A stretch of 64,000 nucleotides of DNA, taken from positions 186,001 through 250,000 of the forward strand of contig CAWELU010000023.1 of the NCBI GenBank assembly GCA_963809965.1, given 5' to 3'. This document shows positions 11,426 to 21,259 of this stretch, in pieces. The stretch's first letter is position 1, and every line of letters begins with the position of its first letter. A program made the translations under genes and the position numbers. Source of the DNA: CAIWHR01 sp963809965 (GTDB lineage Bacteria > Pseudomonadota > Gammaproteobacteria > Burkholderiales > Casimicrobiaceae). Below the pieces are notes generated by a model. That model searched no databases, was not told the origin of the DNA, and saw nothing but the letters and a program-made list of their open reading frames with translations.

Positions 11426-12513
11426 ATGCCACCGACCGACGACCGCGACGCCGAGCTTGCCCGCCATCGGGCGGCGATCGACGCGCTCGACCGCGAAATT
11501 CTGGCGCGCCTTTACGCCCGTGCGGCGCACGCCAAGGCGATCGGCGCGCTGAAGGCCGGCAGCGCGGCCTACCGTCCGGAGCGCGAGGCGCAGGTGCTCG
11601 CGCGGCTCCAGGCGGAAAATCCGGGTCCGCTTCCGAACGAGGCGGTGACCAGCGTGTTCCGGCAGGTGATGGCAGCCTGTCTCGCGCTGGAGCAGACCCT
11701 GGCGATCGCGTACCTCGGGCCGGCCGGGACGTTTTCGCACGATGCCGTCGGCAAGCATTTCGGTCCGTTCGTCCGCACGGAAAGCTGCGCGACGATCGAC
11801 GAAGTCTTTCGCGCGACGGAAGCGGGTCGCACCGACTACGCCGTCGTGCCGGTCGAGAACTCGACCGAAGGCGCGGTGGGCCGGACGCTCGACCTCATGT
11901 GCCAGACGCCGCTGTCGATCTGCGGCGAGATCCGGCTGCGAATCCGGCAGAACCTGCTGGCGACCGTGGACGACCTCGACGCGGCTGCAAAAGGTCTACG
12001 CGCACGCGCAATCGCTCGGGCAGTGCGCACAATGGCTCGCGACGCATCTGCCCAATGCCGCGCGCGTCGCCGTGGCCAGCAACGCCGAGGCGGCGCGCCT
12101 CGCCGCTGGCGACCCGGCTGCGGCCGCGATCGCCGGCGAGAACGCCGCGGCGATCTATGGGCTCACCGTCGTCGTTCCGCACATCGAGGACGACCCGAAC
12201 AACACGACCCGTTTCTGGGTGCTGGGCAAGCATCCGGTGCCCCCGTCCGGGCCGCGACGAGACCTCGCTGGTGATGTCGGCCCCCAACCGTCCCGGCGCG
12301 GTCTACAGCCTGCTCGAGCCGCTGGCAAAGCACGCGGTCAGCATGTCGCGGCTGGAATCGCGACCGGCGCGCACCGGACTCTGGGAGTACCTGTTCTTCG
12401 TCGATCTCGAGGGCCATCAGACCGACCCGCCGGTGGCGACGGCGCTCGCGGAGCTGAAGCAAAAAGCACCTATGCTCAAAGTCTTGGGATCGTATCCTGC
12501 AGCTGTTTATTAG
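11426..12513 (+). CDS. pheA: Bifunctional chorismate mutase/prephenate dehydratase, two frameshifts
   Basis: PheA converts chorismate to prephenate and then to phenylpyruvate, the first phenylalanine-specific steps. Residues 1-90 form the AroQ chorismate mutase domain (RAAIDALDREILARLYARAA, AYRPEREAQVLARL). The dehydratase domain starts at IAYLGPAGTFSHDAVGKHFG and carries YAVVPVENSTEGAVGRTLDL. After one extra base near 11983 come LQKVYAHAQSLGQCAQWLA and NNTTRFWVLGKH. A second extra base near 12250 leads to the ACT regulatory domain (SLVMSAPNRPGAVYSLLEPL, SMSRLESRPARTGLWEYLFF), which binds phenylalanine for feedback control. It starts 27 bases after gyrA. The usual betaproteobacterial serC between them is absent. 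Confidence 0.94.
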
Positions 12514-12520
12514 GATCGCA

Positions 12521-13653
12521 ATGAACGCCGAGGCCCACGCTCCCCACCACCACGACCCTTCGCTCGTCGCGCCGGAGTACGTGCGCAGGATCGCGCCCTA
12601 TCTGCCCGGCAAGCCGATCGCGGAACTCGCACGCGAGTTCGGGCTCGCCGAGCGCGATATCGTCAAGCTTGCGTCGAACGAGAACCCGCGCGGGCCGAGC
12701 CCGGCGGTGCGGGCTGCGCTGGCGGCGGCCACCGAGGAGTTGTCCCGGTATCCCGACGGCAACGGTTTCGAGTTGAAGGCGGCACTGGCGGCGCGATACG
12801 CGATCGCCACCGAGCCAGATCGTGCTGGGCAACGGCTCGAACGACGTGCTCGAGCTCGTGACGCAGGCGTTCCTCCGGCCCGGCGACCACGCGGTCTATT
12901 CGCGGCACGCGTTTGCGGTGTATCCGCTCGCCACGCAGGCGCGGGGCGCGATCGGCATCGAGGTGCCGGCCGTCGACTTCGGCCACGACCTTGCCGGCAT
13001 GCGCGCGGCGATCACGCCCGCGACGCGCGTCGTGTTCGTCGCCAATCCGAACAATCCGACCGGCACGTGGCTCGCACCGGACGCGCTCGAGCGCTTCATC
13101 GCGTCGGTCCCCGACGACGTGCTCGTGGTCCTCGACGAGGCCTACAACGAGTACCTGGAGCCGGCGCAACAGGCGGCCAGCGCGGCCTGGGTCGCCCGCT
13201 ATCCGAACCTGATCGTCTCGCGGACCTTTTCCAAGGCGTACGGGCTCGCGGCGCTGCGCGTCGGCTACGGCGTCATGGAGCCGAAGGTGGCGGACATGCT
13301 GAACCGGGTGCGGCAGCCGTTCAATGTCAATGCGCTCGCCCAGGCCGCGGCGCTCGCCGCGCTGGCCGACACCGCCTACGTCGAGGAAAGCCGGCGCCTG
13401 AACCGCGAAGGAATGCGGCAGCTCGAAGCGGGATTGCGCAGCCTCGGACTCGACTGGGTCGCGTCGCACGCGAACTTCCTGCTGGTGAAGGTGGGCGACG
13501 CGGGGAGCGTCTATATGCGGCTGCTGAAGCGCGGGGTGATCGTGCGGCCGGTCGCCAACTACGCGCTGCCGGAATGGTTGCGCGTCACGATCGGATTGCC
13601 TGCGGAGAACGAGCGCTTCCTCGTTGCCTTGACGAGCGCTGCTTGCCGGTTGA
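12521..13653 (+). CDS. hisC: Histidinol-phosphate aminotransferase, two frameshifts
   Basis: This PLP enzyme makes histidinol phosphate. In this gene neighbourhood HisC paralogues often also transaminate aromatic amino-acid precursors. Key sequences are IVKLASNENPRGPSP, SRYPDGNGFELKAALAARY, then after one extra base near 12813 QIVLGNGSNDVLELVTQAFL, VFVANPNNPTGTWLAPD, VVLDEAYNEYL and SRTFSKAYGLAALRVGYG, the last with the PLP lysine. As given, the frame runs without a stop into tyrA. Skipping one base near 13641 gives the ending LTSALAG and a TGA at 13651-13653. That TGA overlaps the tyrA ATG, so the apparent HisC-TyrA fusion is probably false. Confidence 0.92.
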
Positions 13654-14615
13654 TGCCGCCGCGCCGGAGCATCGCTGCCGTGACCGCAGGCGTGCCGCCG
13701 CTGTCCAAGATCGTCGTCGTCGGCGTGGGGCTCATCGGGGGATCCTTTGCGCTCGCGCAGAAGGCCGCGGGCCAGAAGGCGAACGATCGTCGGCGTCGGT
13801 CGTGGTCGGTCGAATCTCGACGATGCACTGCGCCTTTCGATCGTCGATCGCGCGGTGACGGTGGATGTCGATTGGCCCGCCGAAACCACGGATGCGGATC
13901 TCGTGCTGCTCGCGGCGCCCGTCGCGCAGTTTCCGGCGCTCTTCGCCGCGCTGGCGGGGCGCCTCGGTCCGCAGACGGTTGTCACGGATGCCGGCAGCAC
14001 CAAGCAGGATGTGATCGCCGCGGCGCGCGCGCATCTCGGTGCGGCATTGCCGCGATTCGTGCCCGGGCACCCGATTGCGGGAACCGAGCACACGGGGGCG
14101 CGGGCGGCCTTCGCGACGCTGTTCGATGGCCGCAATGTCGTGTTGACGCCGACCGCGGCGACGGACCCCGAAGCCGTCCGGCGCGTGGCCGAGTTGTGGC
14201 GCGGCTGTGGCGCGCAGGTACGCGAGCTCGATCGCCGGCGCGCACGACCGGATTTTTGCGGCCGTATCGCATCTGCCGCACCTGCTTGCGTTCGCGCTGG
14301 TGGAGGCACTTGCGACGCGACCCGATGCCGAGGACATTTTCCGCTATGCGGCGAGCGGATTCCGCGACTTCACGCGCATCGCCGCCGGATCGCCCGAAAT
14401 GTGGCGCGACATCTCGCTTGCCAACCGCGACGCGCTGCTCGCCGAAGTGACGGCATTTCGCGCGCAGCTCGACCGGATAGCGGCGATGGTCGCCGCTGGC
14501 GATGCCGTCGCGCTCGAGGCGGTATTCGCGCGCGCGAGCGCGGCCCGCCGGGCGTGGGGCGCGCAGCATGCGACCGGCGCAGAGCGTCCCGGCCGACGGG
14601 CCGCGCGAAACGTAG
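13653..14615 (+). CDS. tyrA: Prephenate dehydrogenase, three frameshifts
   Basis: TyrA makes 4-hydroxyphenylpyruvate for tyrosine synthesis. The NAD-binding glycine motif is KIVVVGVGLIGGSFALAQKA. The dehydrogenase core follows in the next frame (DADLVLLAAPVAQFPALFAA, QTVVTDAGSTKQDVI, RFVPGHPIAGTEHTGARAAF). The helical dimerisation part comes in a third frame (HDRIFAAVSHLPHLLAFALV, IFRYAASGFRDFTRIAAGSP). A fourth frame ends MRPAQSVPADGPRET at a TAG. Each step is one extra base. The start ATG overlaps the hisC stop as TGATG. Rebuilt length is about 320 residues. Confidence 0.9.
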
Positions 14616-14649
14616 GCGTCGCGGGGCGCTCGACTTGGCCGCAGCGAAC

Positions 14650-15970
14650 GTGCACGGACCGGCTTACCTCGATCTTGCACCCGGCGGCCCACGCCCGGGG
14701 CAAGGTCGTGCTGCCCGGATCGAAGAGCATCTCCAATCGGACGCTGCTCCTCGCGGCGCTGGCCGATGGCGCCACGACGTTGCGCGGCTTGCTCGACGCC
14801 GACGATGTCGACCGGATGCTGGACGCACTTGTCGCGCTCGGTATCCGCGTCGAGCGCGTCGCGGGAACGCGCGATGTCGTTGTGTACGGGACAGGCGGCA
14901 CGATTCCGGCACCTTCCGCAGAGGCTCTTCCTCGGCAATGCCGGCACCGCGTTTCGTCCGCTGACCGCGGTGCTCGCGTTGGCGGGCGGCTCGTATGAGC
15001 TCACCGGTGTGCCGCGGATGAACGAGCGGCCGATCGGCGATCTCGTCGACGCGTTGCGGATGCTCGGCGCGGACATTCGATATCTCGGCCAGGAAGGGTT
15101 TCCGCCGCTCGCGATCGGACCAGGCCGCGCCGGCGCCGCGAACGGACCGGACCGCGTGACGGTGCGCGGCGATGTGTCGAGCCAGTTCGTCTCCGCACTG
15201 CTGATGGCGTTGCCGCTATTGACCGGACGCACGGGCCGCACGGTCACGGTCGAGGTCGCGGGCGATCTCATCTCGCGACCCTATGTCGCGATCACGACGA
15301 ACCTGATGGGTCGCTTCGGTGTCGCGGTCGCGGAGGAAGGCGGGCGCGTGTTCCGCGTTCCCGCACACTCGCGGTACACGAATCCCGGGCACCTCAACGT
15401 CGAAGGTGACGCGTCGGCGGCGTCCTATTTCCTGGCCGCCGGTGCGATCGGCGGCGGCCCGGTGCGGGTCGTCGGCGTGGGCCGGCACTCGATCCAAGGC
15501 GACGTCGCGTTCGCCGACGTGCTCGCCCGGATGGGCGCCGTGATCCATTCCGGCGACGACTGGATCGAGGCATCCGCAGGACGATCGCTTTCTGGGCTCC
15601 GCGTGGACTGTGTCGGAATACCCGACGCGGCGATGACGCTCGCCATCGTCGCGCTGTTCGCCGAGGGACCAACGACGCTCGAGGGAATCGCGAGCTGGCG
15701 CGTCAAGGAAACGGATCGCGTCGCGGCAATGGCGGCGGAATTGCACAAGCTCGGCGCCACCGTCGAAGCGGGCGAAGAACCACCTTACCGTCCAGCCGAC
15801 CGGGCAAGCTCGTGCCCGCGACGATCGATACCTACGACGATCATCGGATCGCGATGTGCTTTTCGCTCGCGGCGCTCGGTGGCGTCGCCGTCCGGATCAA
15901 CGATCCCGATTGCGTGCGCAAGACGTTCCCCGATTATTTCGCGGCCTTCCGCGCGATCACCGAGTCGTGA
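14650..15970 (+). CDS. aroA: 3-phosphoshikimate 1-carboxyvinyltransferase (EPSP synthase), four frameshifts
   Basis: AroA joins PEP and shikimate 3-phosphate in the shikimate pathway. A GTG start gives HGPAYLDLAP, then one extra base, then the PEP/S3P-binding motif GKVVLPGSKSISNRTLLLAA. After another extra base near 14920 come LFLGNAGTAFRPLTAVLALA, GVPRMNERPIGDLVDALRML, GDVSSQFVSALLMALPLL and ASWRVKETDRVAAMAAELHK. Two extra bases around 15780 and 15804 precede TYDDHRIAMCFSLAALGG and the end FAAFRAITES. The length of about 438 residues is normal. The LPGSKS alanine/glycine context resembles the usual glyphosate-sensitive class I form, inferred from motif only. Confidence 0.93.
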
Positions 15971-15979
15971 CCACAGCAA

Positions 15980-16670
15980 ATGTCCGGTGATCGCCATCGA
16001 CGGGCCCGCCGCGTCAGGCAAGGGCACGATCGCCGAGGGCGTCGCCCGCGCGTTGGGATTTCACCTGCTCGACAGCGGATCGTTGTACCGGCTCGTCGCG
16101 CTGGCAGCGCTGGAGACCGGGGTCGCCCCGGACGACGAGGCCGCACTTGCGCAGACGGCAAGGGGTCTTGACGCCACGTTCGTCGGCGGCAGGATCCTTT
16201 GCGGAGGTCGCGATGTCGGCGAGGCGATCCGCAGCGAGGCGGTCAGTGCCACTGCCTCGCGGGTGGCGGTGCACCCCGCGGTCCGCGCCGCGCTGATCGA
16301 GCGGCAGCGGGCGTTTCGCCGTGCGCCGGGACTCGTCGCCGACGGCCGCGACATGGGCACCGTGGTCTTTCCGGACGCCCGACTCAAGGTGTTCCTGACG
16401 GCAAGCGCCGAGGAGCGCGCAAGGCGGCGTCATAAGCAGTTGATCGAAAAAGGAATCTCCAGTACAATTCAAAGTCTTTTGCGTGATATCCGGGAGCGCG
16501 ATGCGCGCGATGCCGGGCGGGTGGCAGCGCCACTCAAGCCGGCAGCGGACGCCGTGGTCCTGGATACGACCGACATGACGATCGCCGCCGCGATCGATTT
16601 CGTGCTCGACCGGTACCGGGAACGCCGGACCGCGGGCGACGGAACCGAGGCGGGGGCGAGCGGAGCGTAG
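15980..16670 (+). CDS. cmk: Cytidylate kinase, one frameshift at the start
   Basis: Cmk phosphorylates CMP and dCMP. The P-loop IAIDGPAASGKGTIAEGVAR sits at the N-terminus, followed by FHLLDSGSLYRLVALAA, GLVADGRDMGTVVFPDARLK and the LID-region FLTASAEERARRRHKQL. The best start is the ATG nine bases after the aroA stop, read with one extra G (15986), giving MSVIAIDGP. Without that correction the frame would begin inside aroA sequence. The length of about 229 residues is normal. cmk-rpsA is a very widely conserved pair. Confidence 0.93.
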
Positions 16671-16762
16671 GTGGGCCGGCAGCTGCGGCCCCACAGGCAG
16701 AAGGGCCTCCGGGCGCGCGCTGGCCGGCGCGGCACGGAAGGATTCGACAACCAGCCCGCCGC

Positions 16763-16782
16763 GCGAGAAAAAGGGTTCTCGC
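16763..16782 (+). promoter_or_regulatory. Hairpin in the rpsA leader
   Basis: A perfect 7-base-pair stem (16763-16769 with 16776-16782) and 6-base loop lie 38 bases before the rpsA start in a 149-base cmk-rpsA gap. Ribosomal protein S1 is known to repress its own mRNA through a structured leader in E. coli. A similar role here is inference. Confidence 0.4.
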
Positions 16783-16819
16783 ACCCCGGCGGCCTTGACA
16801 GGTGAAGGAACCAACCCCC

Positions 16820-18553
16820 ATGGCTACCGCCATTTCCAGCATTGCCCCCGCCAACCCCGCCGCTCCGATGGAAAACTTCGCCGCGCTGTTCGAGGAATCG
16901 CTCACCCGGCAGGAGATGCGCCAGGGCGAACTGATCACCGCCGAGGTCGTCCGCGTCGACTTCAACGTCGTCGTCGTCAACGCGGGCCTCAAGTCCGAAA
17001 GCTTCATCCCGATCGAGGAATTCAAGAACGACAAGGGCGAGATCGAGGTCAAGGCCGGCGATTTCGTCACCGTGGCCATCGAGAGTCTCGAGGACGGCTA
17101 CGGGGAGACCAAGCTGTCGCGCGACAAGGCCAAGCGCCTCAAGGCCTGGCACGACCTCGAGGCCGCGATGGAGCAGGGGAGCGTCGTCTCGGGGCTCGTC
17201 ACCGGCAAGGTGAAGGGCGGCCTCACCGTGATGGTCAACGGCATCCGCGCGTTCCTCCCTGGCTCGCTGGTCGACATCCGGCCGGTGAAGGACACCTCGC
17301 CCTACGAGAACAAGGCCCTCGAGTTCAAGGTCATCAAGCTCGACCGCAAGCGCAACAACGTGGTGGTCTCGCGGCGCGCCGTGCTCGAAGCGAGCCTGGG
17401 CGAGGAGCGCGAGAAGCTCCTGTCGACGCTTTCCGAGGGCGCGACCGTCAAGGGCATCGTCAAGAACATCACCGATTACGGTGCGTTCGTCGACCTCGGC
17501 GGCATCGATGGTTTGCTGCACATCACCGACCTCGCCTGGCGCCGCGTCAAGCACCCGTCGGAAGTGCTGTCCGTCGGCGACGAGGTCACGGCGAAGGTCC
17601 TGAAGTTCGACCAGGAAAAGAACCGCGTGTCGCTCGGCATGAAGCAGCTGGGCGAGGATCCGTGGGTCGGCCTATCGCGCCGCTACCCGACGGGCACGCG
17701 CCTGTTCGGCAAGGTCACCAACATCACCGACTACGGCGCGTTCGTCGAGATCGAGGCGGGGATCGAGGGGCTCGTGCACGTCTCCGAGATGGACTGGACC
17801 AACAAGAACATCCACCCGACCAAGGTCCTGCAGCTGGGGGACGAGGTCGAGGTGATGATCCTCGAGATCGACGAGGACCGGCGCCGGATCTCGCTCGGGA
17901 TGAAGCAGTGCATGCCGAACCCCTGGGACGATTTCGCGATGAATCACAAGAAGGGGGATCGCGTAAAGGGCCAGATCAAGTCGATCACCGACTTCGGCGT
18001 ATTCGTCGGCCTGCCTGGCGGCATCGATGGGCTCGTGCACCTGTCCGACCTGTCCTGGTCGCTCCCCGGCGAGGCCGCCGTCCGCGACTACAAGAAGGGT
18101 GCCGAGGTCGAGGCGGTGGTGCTGGCGATCGACGTCGAGCGCGAGCGCATCTCGCTCGGCATCAAGCAGCTCGATGGCGATCCTTTCTCCAACTACGTCG
18201 CGACCCACGACAAGGGCAACGTCGTCAAGGGGACCGTGAAATCGCTGGACGGCAAGGGTGCGGTGATCGCGCTCGACGGCGACGTCGAGGGATACCTGCG
18301 CGCTTCCGAAGTCGCGCGCGACCGGGTCGAGGACATCCGCACGCACCTGAAGGAAGGCGACCCCGTCACCGCGATGATCATCAACATCGACCGCAAGAAC
18401 CGCAGCATCAACCTCTCGATCAAGGCGAAGGACCATGCCGAGGAGACGGAGGCGATGCAGACCATCAAGGCCGACTCCGCGGGGACGACTTCGGGAACGA
18501 CGAATCTCGGTGCGCTGCTGCGTGCCAAGATGGACAACAAGCCCAACGAATAA
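16820..18553 (+). CDS. rpsA: 30S ribosomal protein S1
   Basis: S1 binds mRNA on the 30S subunit and is needed to initiate most leadered messages. The frame is intact at 577 residues. It has the six S1/OB-fold repeats, seen as recurring patterns such as VDFNVVVVNAGLKSESFIP, ITDYGAFVDLGGIDGLLHIT, ITDYGAFVEIEAGIEGLVHV and ITDFGVFVGLPGGIDGLVHL. I chose the ATG giving MATAISSIAPANPAAPMENF because betaproteobacterial S1 has a short variable tail before MENFA. AAGGAA lies at a suitable distance. A start 18 bases upstream is possible but less typical. Confidence 0.97.
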   Translation: MATAISSIAPANPAAPMENFAALFEESLTRQEMRQGELITAEVVRVDFNVVVVNAGLKSESFIPIEEFKNDKGEIEVKAGDFVTVAIESLEDGYGETKLSRDKAKRLKAWHDLEAAMEQGSVVSGLVTGKVKGGLTVMVNGIRAFLPGSLVDIRPVKDTSPYENKALEFKVIKLDRKRNNVVVSRRAVLEASLGEEREKLLSTLSEGATVKGIVKNITDYGAFVDLGGIDGLLHITDLAWRRVKHPSEVLSVGDEVTAKVLKFDQEKNRVSLGMKQLGEDPWVGLSRRYPTGTRLFGKVTNITDYGAFVEIEAGIEGLVHVSEMDWTNKNIHPTKVLQLGDEVEVMILEIDEDRRRISLGMKQCMPNPWDDFAMNHKKGDRVKGQIKSITDFGVFVGLPGGIDGLVHLSDLSWSLPGEAAVRDYKKGAEVEAVVLAIDVERERISLGIKQLDGDPFSNYVATHDKGNVVKGTVKSLDGKGAVIALDGDVEGYLRASEVARDRVEDIRTHLKEGDPVTAMIINIDRKNRSINLSIKAKDHAEETEAMQTIKADSAGTTSGTTNLGALLRAKMDNKPNE

Positions 18554-18565
18554 GCGGGTCGCGTG

Positions 18566-18856
18566 ATGACCAAATCGGAGCTGATCGACCGCCTTGCGGC
18601 GCAGTTCCCGCAGCTGGTCGCGAAGGACGCCGAGCTCGCGGTCAAGATGATCCTCGACGCGATGGCGGAGAGCCTCGCCAAGGGGGAGCGCATCGAGATC
18701 CGCGGGTTCGGCAGTTTCGGTCTGAATTACCGGCCGCCGCGAACCGGGCGCAATCCGAAGTCCGGGGAGAAAGTCCAGGTGCCGGAGAAGCACGTTCCGC
18801 ACTTCAAGGCCGGCAAGGAGCTGCGCGAGCGGGTCGATTTCAAGAATCCGGGATGA
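18566..18856 (+). CDS. ihfB: Integration host factor subunit beta
   Basis: IHF-beta pairs with IHF-alpha to bend DNA at specific sites. The 96-residue product begins MTKSELIDRLAAQFPQLVAK and contains the DNA-binding beta-arm region RIEIRGFGSFGLNYRPPRTG and the conserved RNPKSGEKVQVPEKHVPHFK. It starts 12 bases after rpsA, the standard cmk-rpsA-ihfB arrangement. A GTG three bases earlier is in frame, but the ATG fits the family N-terminus better. Confidence 0.96.
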   Translation: MTKSELIDRLAAQFPQLVAKDAELAVKMILDAMAESLAKGERIEIRGFGSFGLNYRPPRTGRNPKSGEKVQVPEKHVPHFKAGKELRERVDFKNPG

Positions 18857-18941
18857 GCCGAGGCGGGCAGCGGGCTTACCGGCGGGCTAGCGTTCCTGCC
18901 GCTGGCTCGGCTGCCCGTTTGCGTTGCTGACGGAGAAGCGG

Positions 18942-19292
18942 ATGCGAATCGTGCGCTGGGTTGTCGGCGCCACGCTGTTCCTGGCGCTCCTGTTCCTGTC
19001 GCTGCAGAACTCGGAGCTCGTAACGCTCAAGTTCTACCACTGGTGGAGCTGGCAGGCGCCGCTCATCTTCGTGGTCCTCGCGGCGTTTGTCGCCGGCGTC
19101 GCGGCCGGGCTCCTCGCCGGTGCGGCGCGCTCGGCGCGGTTGTCGCGACAGTTGCATCGCCTTCGCCGCGAGGTGCGCCAGCGCGATACCACGCCCCATG
19201 CCGACTGGGCGCGAACCGGCACGGTGCCGGGAACGACACCGGCGTCCGGACCCGGGTTCGAACGGGTGGACCGCGCCCTCGACGGGGGTTGA
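18942..19292 (+). CDS. lapA: LapA-family inner-membrane protein
   Basis: LapA (DUF1049) is a small inner-membrane partner of LapB in lipopolysaccharide assembly control. The 116-residue product has two transmembrane segments, WVVGATLFLALLFLSLQN and IFVVLAAFVAGVAAGLLAG, joined by LVTLKFYHWWSWQAP, followed by a basic cytoplasmic tail. GGAGAAG sits just before the chosen ATG. It lies directly before lapB, as in many proteobacteria. Confidence 0.9.
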   Translation: MRIVRWVVGATLFLALLFLSLQNSELVTLKFYHWWSWQAPLIFVVLAAFVAGVAAGLLAGAARSARLSRQLHRLRREVRQRDTTPHADWARTGTVPGTTPASGPGFERVDRALDGG

Positions 19293-19313
19293 TTCTCCCT
19301 TCCGCCCGCGTCC

Positions 19314-20492
19314 ATGGAATTCGAGCTGTGGTGGCTGCTGCCGATCCCGGTGATCTTTTTCGCGCTGGGCTGGATCGCCGCGCGCATCGACATCAAGCAC
19401 CTGCTGCGCGAGTCCCGCGCGCTGCCGCTGTCGTATTTTCGGGGCCTCAATTTCCTGCTGAACGAGCAGCCCGACAAGGCGATCGAGTCGTTCATCGAGG
19501 TGGTCAAGGTCGATCCGCAGACCGTCGATCTGCACTTCGCTCTGGGCAGCCTCTTCCGGCGCCAGGGCGAGATCGACCGGGCGATCCGGATGCACCAGAA
19601 CCTGCTCGACCGCTCGGATCTGCCGGCGGAAAAGCGCAAGGCCGCGATCTTCGAGCTGGCGCAGGATTTCCACCGGGCCGGGCTTCTCGATCGCGCGGAG
19701 GAAATGTTCACCAAGCTCGACGGCTCGCCGTTCGAGCACCCCTCGCTCGGATTTCTCATCTCCATCTACGAGCAGGAGAAGGACTGGCCGAAGGCGATCG
19801 CCGTGACGCGACGCATGGAAGCCATCGCGAAGCAGCCTTATTTCAAGGAGATCGCGCACTATCACTGCGAGCTCGCGCAGGCGGCGCTCGTGAAGTCGGA
19901 TCTCGCCACGGCACGCAGTGAACTCGACCACGCGCTGGCCGAATACAGGGCCTGTGCGCGCGCCACGATGCTCAAGGGCGATCTCGAAGCGCAGCAAGGG
20001 AACCTCGCCGCCGCGATCGACGCATGGCAGCACATCGAATCACAGAACCCGGCGTTCCTTTCGCTCGTCGCGGAACGGCTGGCCGACGCCTATCGCCGGC
20101 AGGGTCGGGCTGCGCAGGGGCTGCGCGCGCTGAATGCGTATCAGCAGCAGTATCCGTCGCTCGACCTTCTCAACACGGTGTTCACGCTGACCCTCGCCGA
20201 AGCGGGACCCGATGCGGCGGCCGACCTGATCAAGGACGAGTTGGCGCGCAACCCGACGCTGGTCGGCCTCGACCGGCTGCTGGAGGCGCAGCTGGTCGCG
20301 TCCCCGGTCGAGCGGCGGCACGACCTCGAGCTCGTCAAGCAGCTGGTCGGCCAGCACATCAAGCGGCTCGGGATGTACAAGTGCGACCAGTGCGGCTTTC
20401 GCGCGAAGCAGTATTACTGGCGCTGCCCGGGATGCGGCAAATGGGAGACGTACTCTCCCCGCCGAACGGAGACGCCGGATGGTTATGTCTGA
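19314..20492 (+). CDS. lapB: LapB (YciM), LPS assembly regulator with TPR and rubredoxin-like domain
   Basis: LapB coordinates LPS synthesis and guides FtsH to degrade LpxC. The 392-residue product is intact. It has an N-terminal membrane anchor LWWLLPIPVIFFALGWIAAR, then TPR-type helices from about residue 35 to 340 (AIESFIEVVKVDPQTVDLHF and many more). The C-terminal zinc/iron-binding rubredoxin-type module has CDQCG and CPGCG around residues 356-376. All four cysteines are present. It overlaps functionally with lapA just upstream and precedes pyrF by 32 bases. Confidence 0.95.
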   Translation: MEFELWWLLPIPVIFFALGWIAARIDIKHLLRESRALPLSYFRGLNFLLNEQPDKAIESFIEVVKVDPQTVDLHFALGSLFRRQGEIDRAIRMHQNLLDRSDLPAEKRKAAIFELAQDFHRAGLLDRAEEMFTKLDGSPFEHPSLGFLISIYEQEKDWPKAIAVTRRMEAIAKQPYFKEIAHYHCELAQAALVKSDLATARSELDHALAEYRACARATMLKGDLEAQQGNLAAAIDAWQHIESQNPAFLSLVAERLADAYRRQGRAAQGLRALNAYQQQYPSLDLLNTVFTLTLAEAGPDAAADLIKDELARNPTLVGLDRLLEAQLVASPVERRHDLELVKQLVGQHIKRLGMYKCDQCGFRAKQYYWRCPGCGKWETYSPRRTETPDGYV

Positions 20493-20524
20493 CGAGGTCC
20501 ATTTTTCTGCGACGGAATCGAACC

Positions 20525-21259
20525 GTGATTAGCGTCGATCCTCGCGTCATCGTCGCGCTCGATTTCGCCAATCCGATGCATGCGCTGGCGCTCGTCGATC
20601 GGCTCGACCCGGCCGCCTGTGCCCTCAAGGTCGGCAAGGAGATGTTCGTTGTCGCCGGTCCCGAGCCCGTCCGCTGGATGGTCGAGCGCGGCTTCAACGT
20701 CTTTCTCGATCTCAAATTCCACGACATTCCGAACACGGTCGCGCAGGCGTGTGCGGCGGCAACTCGCCTCGGGGTGTGGATGCTGAATGTCCACGCCGCC
20801 GGAGGGGCTGCGATGCTCGCCGCGGCGCGTGACGCGGTGGCGAAGACCGCCGCCGAAGAGGGAAGGGCGCGGCCGCTGTTGATCGCGGTGACCGTGTTGA
20901 CGAGCCTCAATGATGCCGATCTCGCCGCCACAGGGGTCCTCGATTCCGCGGCGCGGCAGGCCGAGAGGCTCGCGCGGCTTGCCGCGGCCAACGGTCTGGA
21001 TGGCGTCGTGTGCTCGGCGGTCGAAGCGCCTGCGCTGCGAGCGGCGCTGCCGGTTCCATTCAGGCTCGTCACCCCGGGAATCCGGCCCGTCGGAAGCGTA
21101 AGGGACGATCAGGCGCGAGTCATCACGCCCGAAGCAGCCATCGCGAACGGCGCCGACTATCTCGTCGTTGGCCGTCCGATCACGCAGGCGGCCGATCCGG
21201 TCGCCGCACTCGCTGCGATCAATGCATCGCTTGCCAATGTCGGAGTCAAGAACGCATGA
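20525..21259 (+). CDS. pyrF: Orotidine 5'-phosphate decarboxylase
   Basis: PyrF makes UMP from OMP. The GTG start gives a 244-residue intact protein with the catalytic motif FNVFLDLKFHDIPNTVAQAC (the D-x-K-x-x-D set) near residue 60. It also has IVALDFANPMHALAL at the N-terminus and ending motifs LVTPGIRPVGSVRDDQ and YLVVGRPITQAADPVAAL. Its stop overlaps the ugd start as ATGA, so the two are translationally coupled. Confidence 0.96.
   Translation: MISVDPRVIVALDFANPMHALALVDRLDPAACALKVGKEMFVVAGPEPVRWMVERGFNVFLDLKFHDIPNTVAQACAAATRLGVWMLNVHAAGGAAMLAAARDAVAKTAAEEGRARPLLIAVTVLTSLNDADLAATGVLDSAARQAERLARLAAANGLDGVVCSAVEAPALRAALPVPFRLVTPGIRPVGSVRDDQARVITPEAAIANGADYLVVGRPITQAADPVAALAAINASLANVGVKNA

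Noticed and set aside
13653..15970. TyrA-AroA bifunctional protein
   Set aside because: AroA has its own start with the expected YLDLAP N-terminus in another frame, and TyrA has a stop at 14613-14615 when one extra base is skipped.
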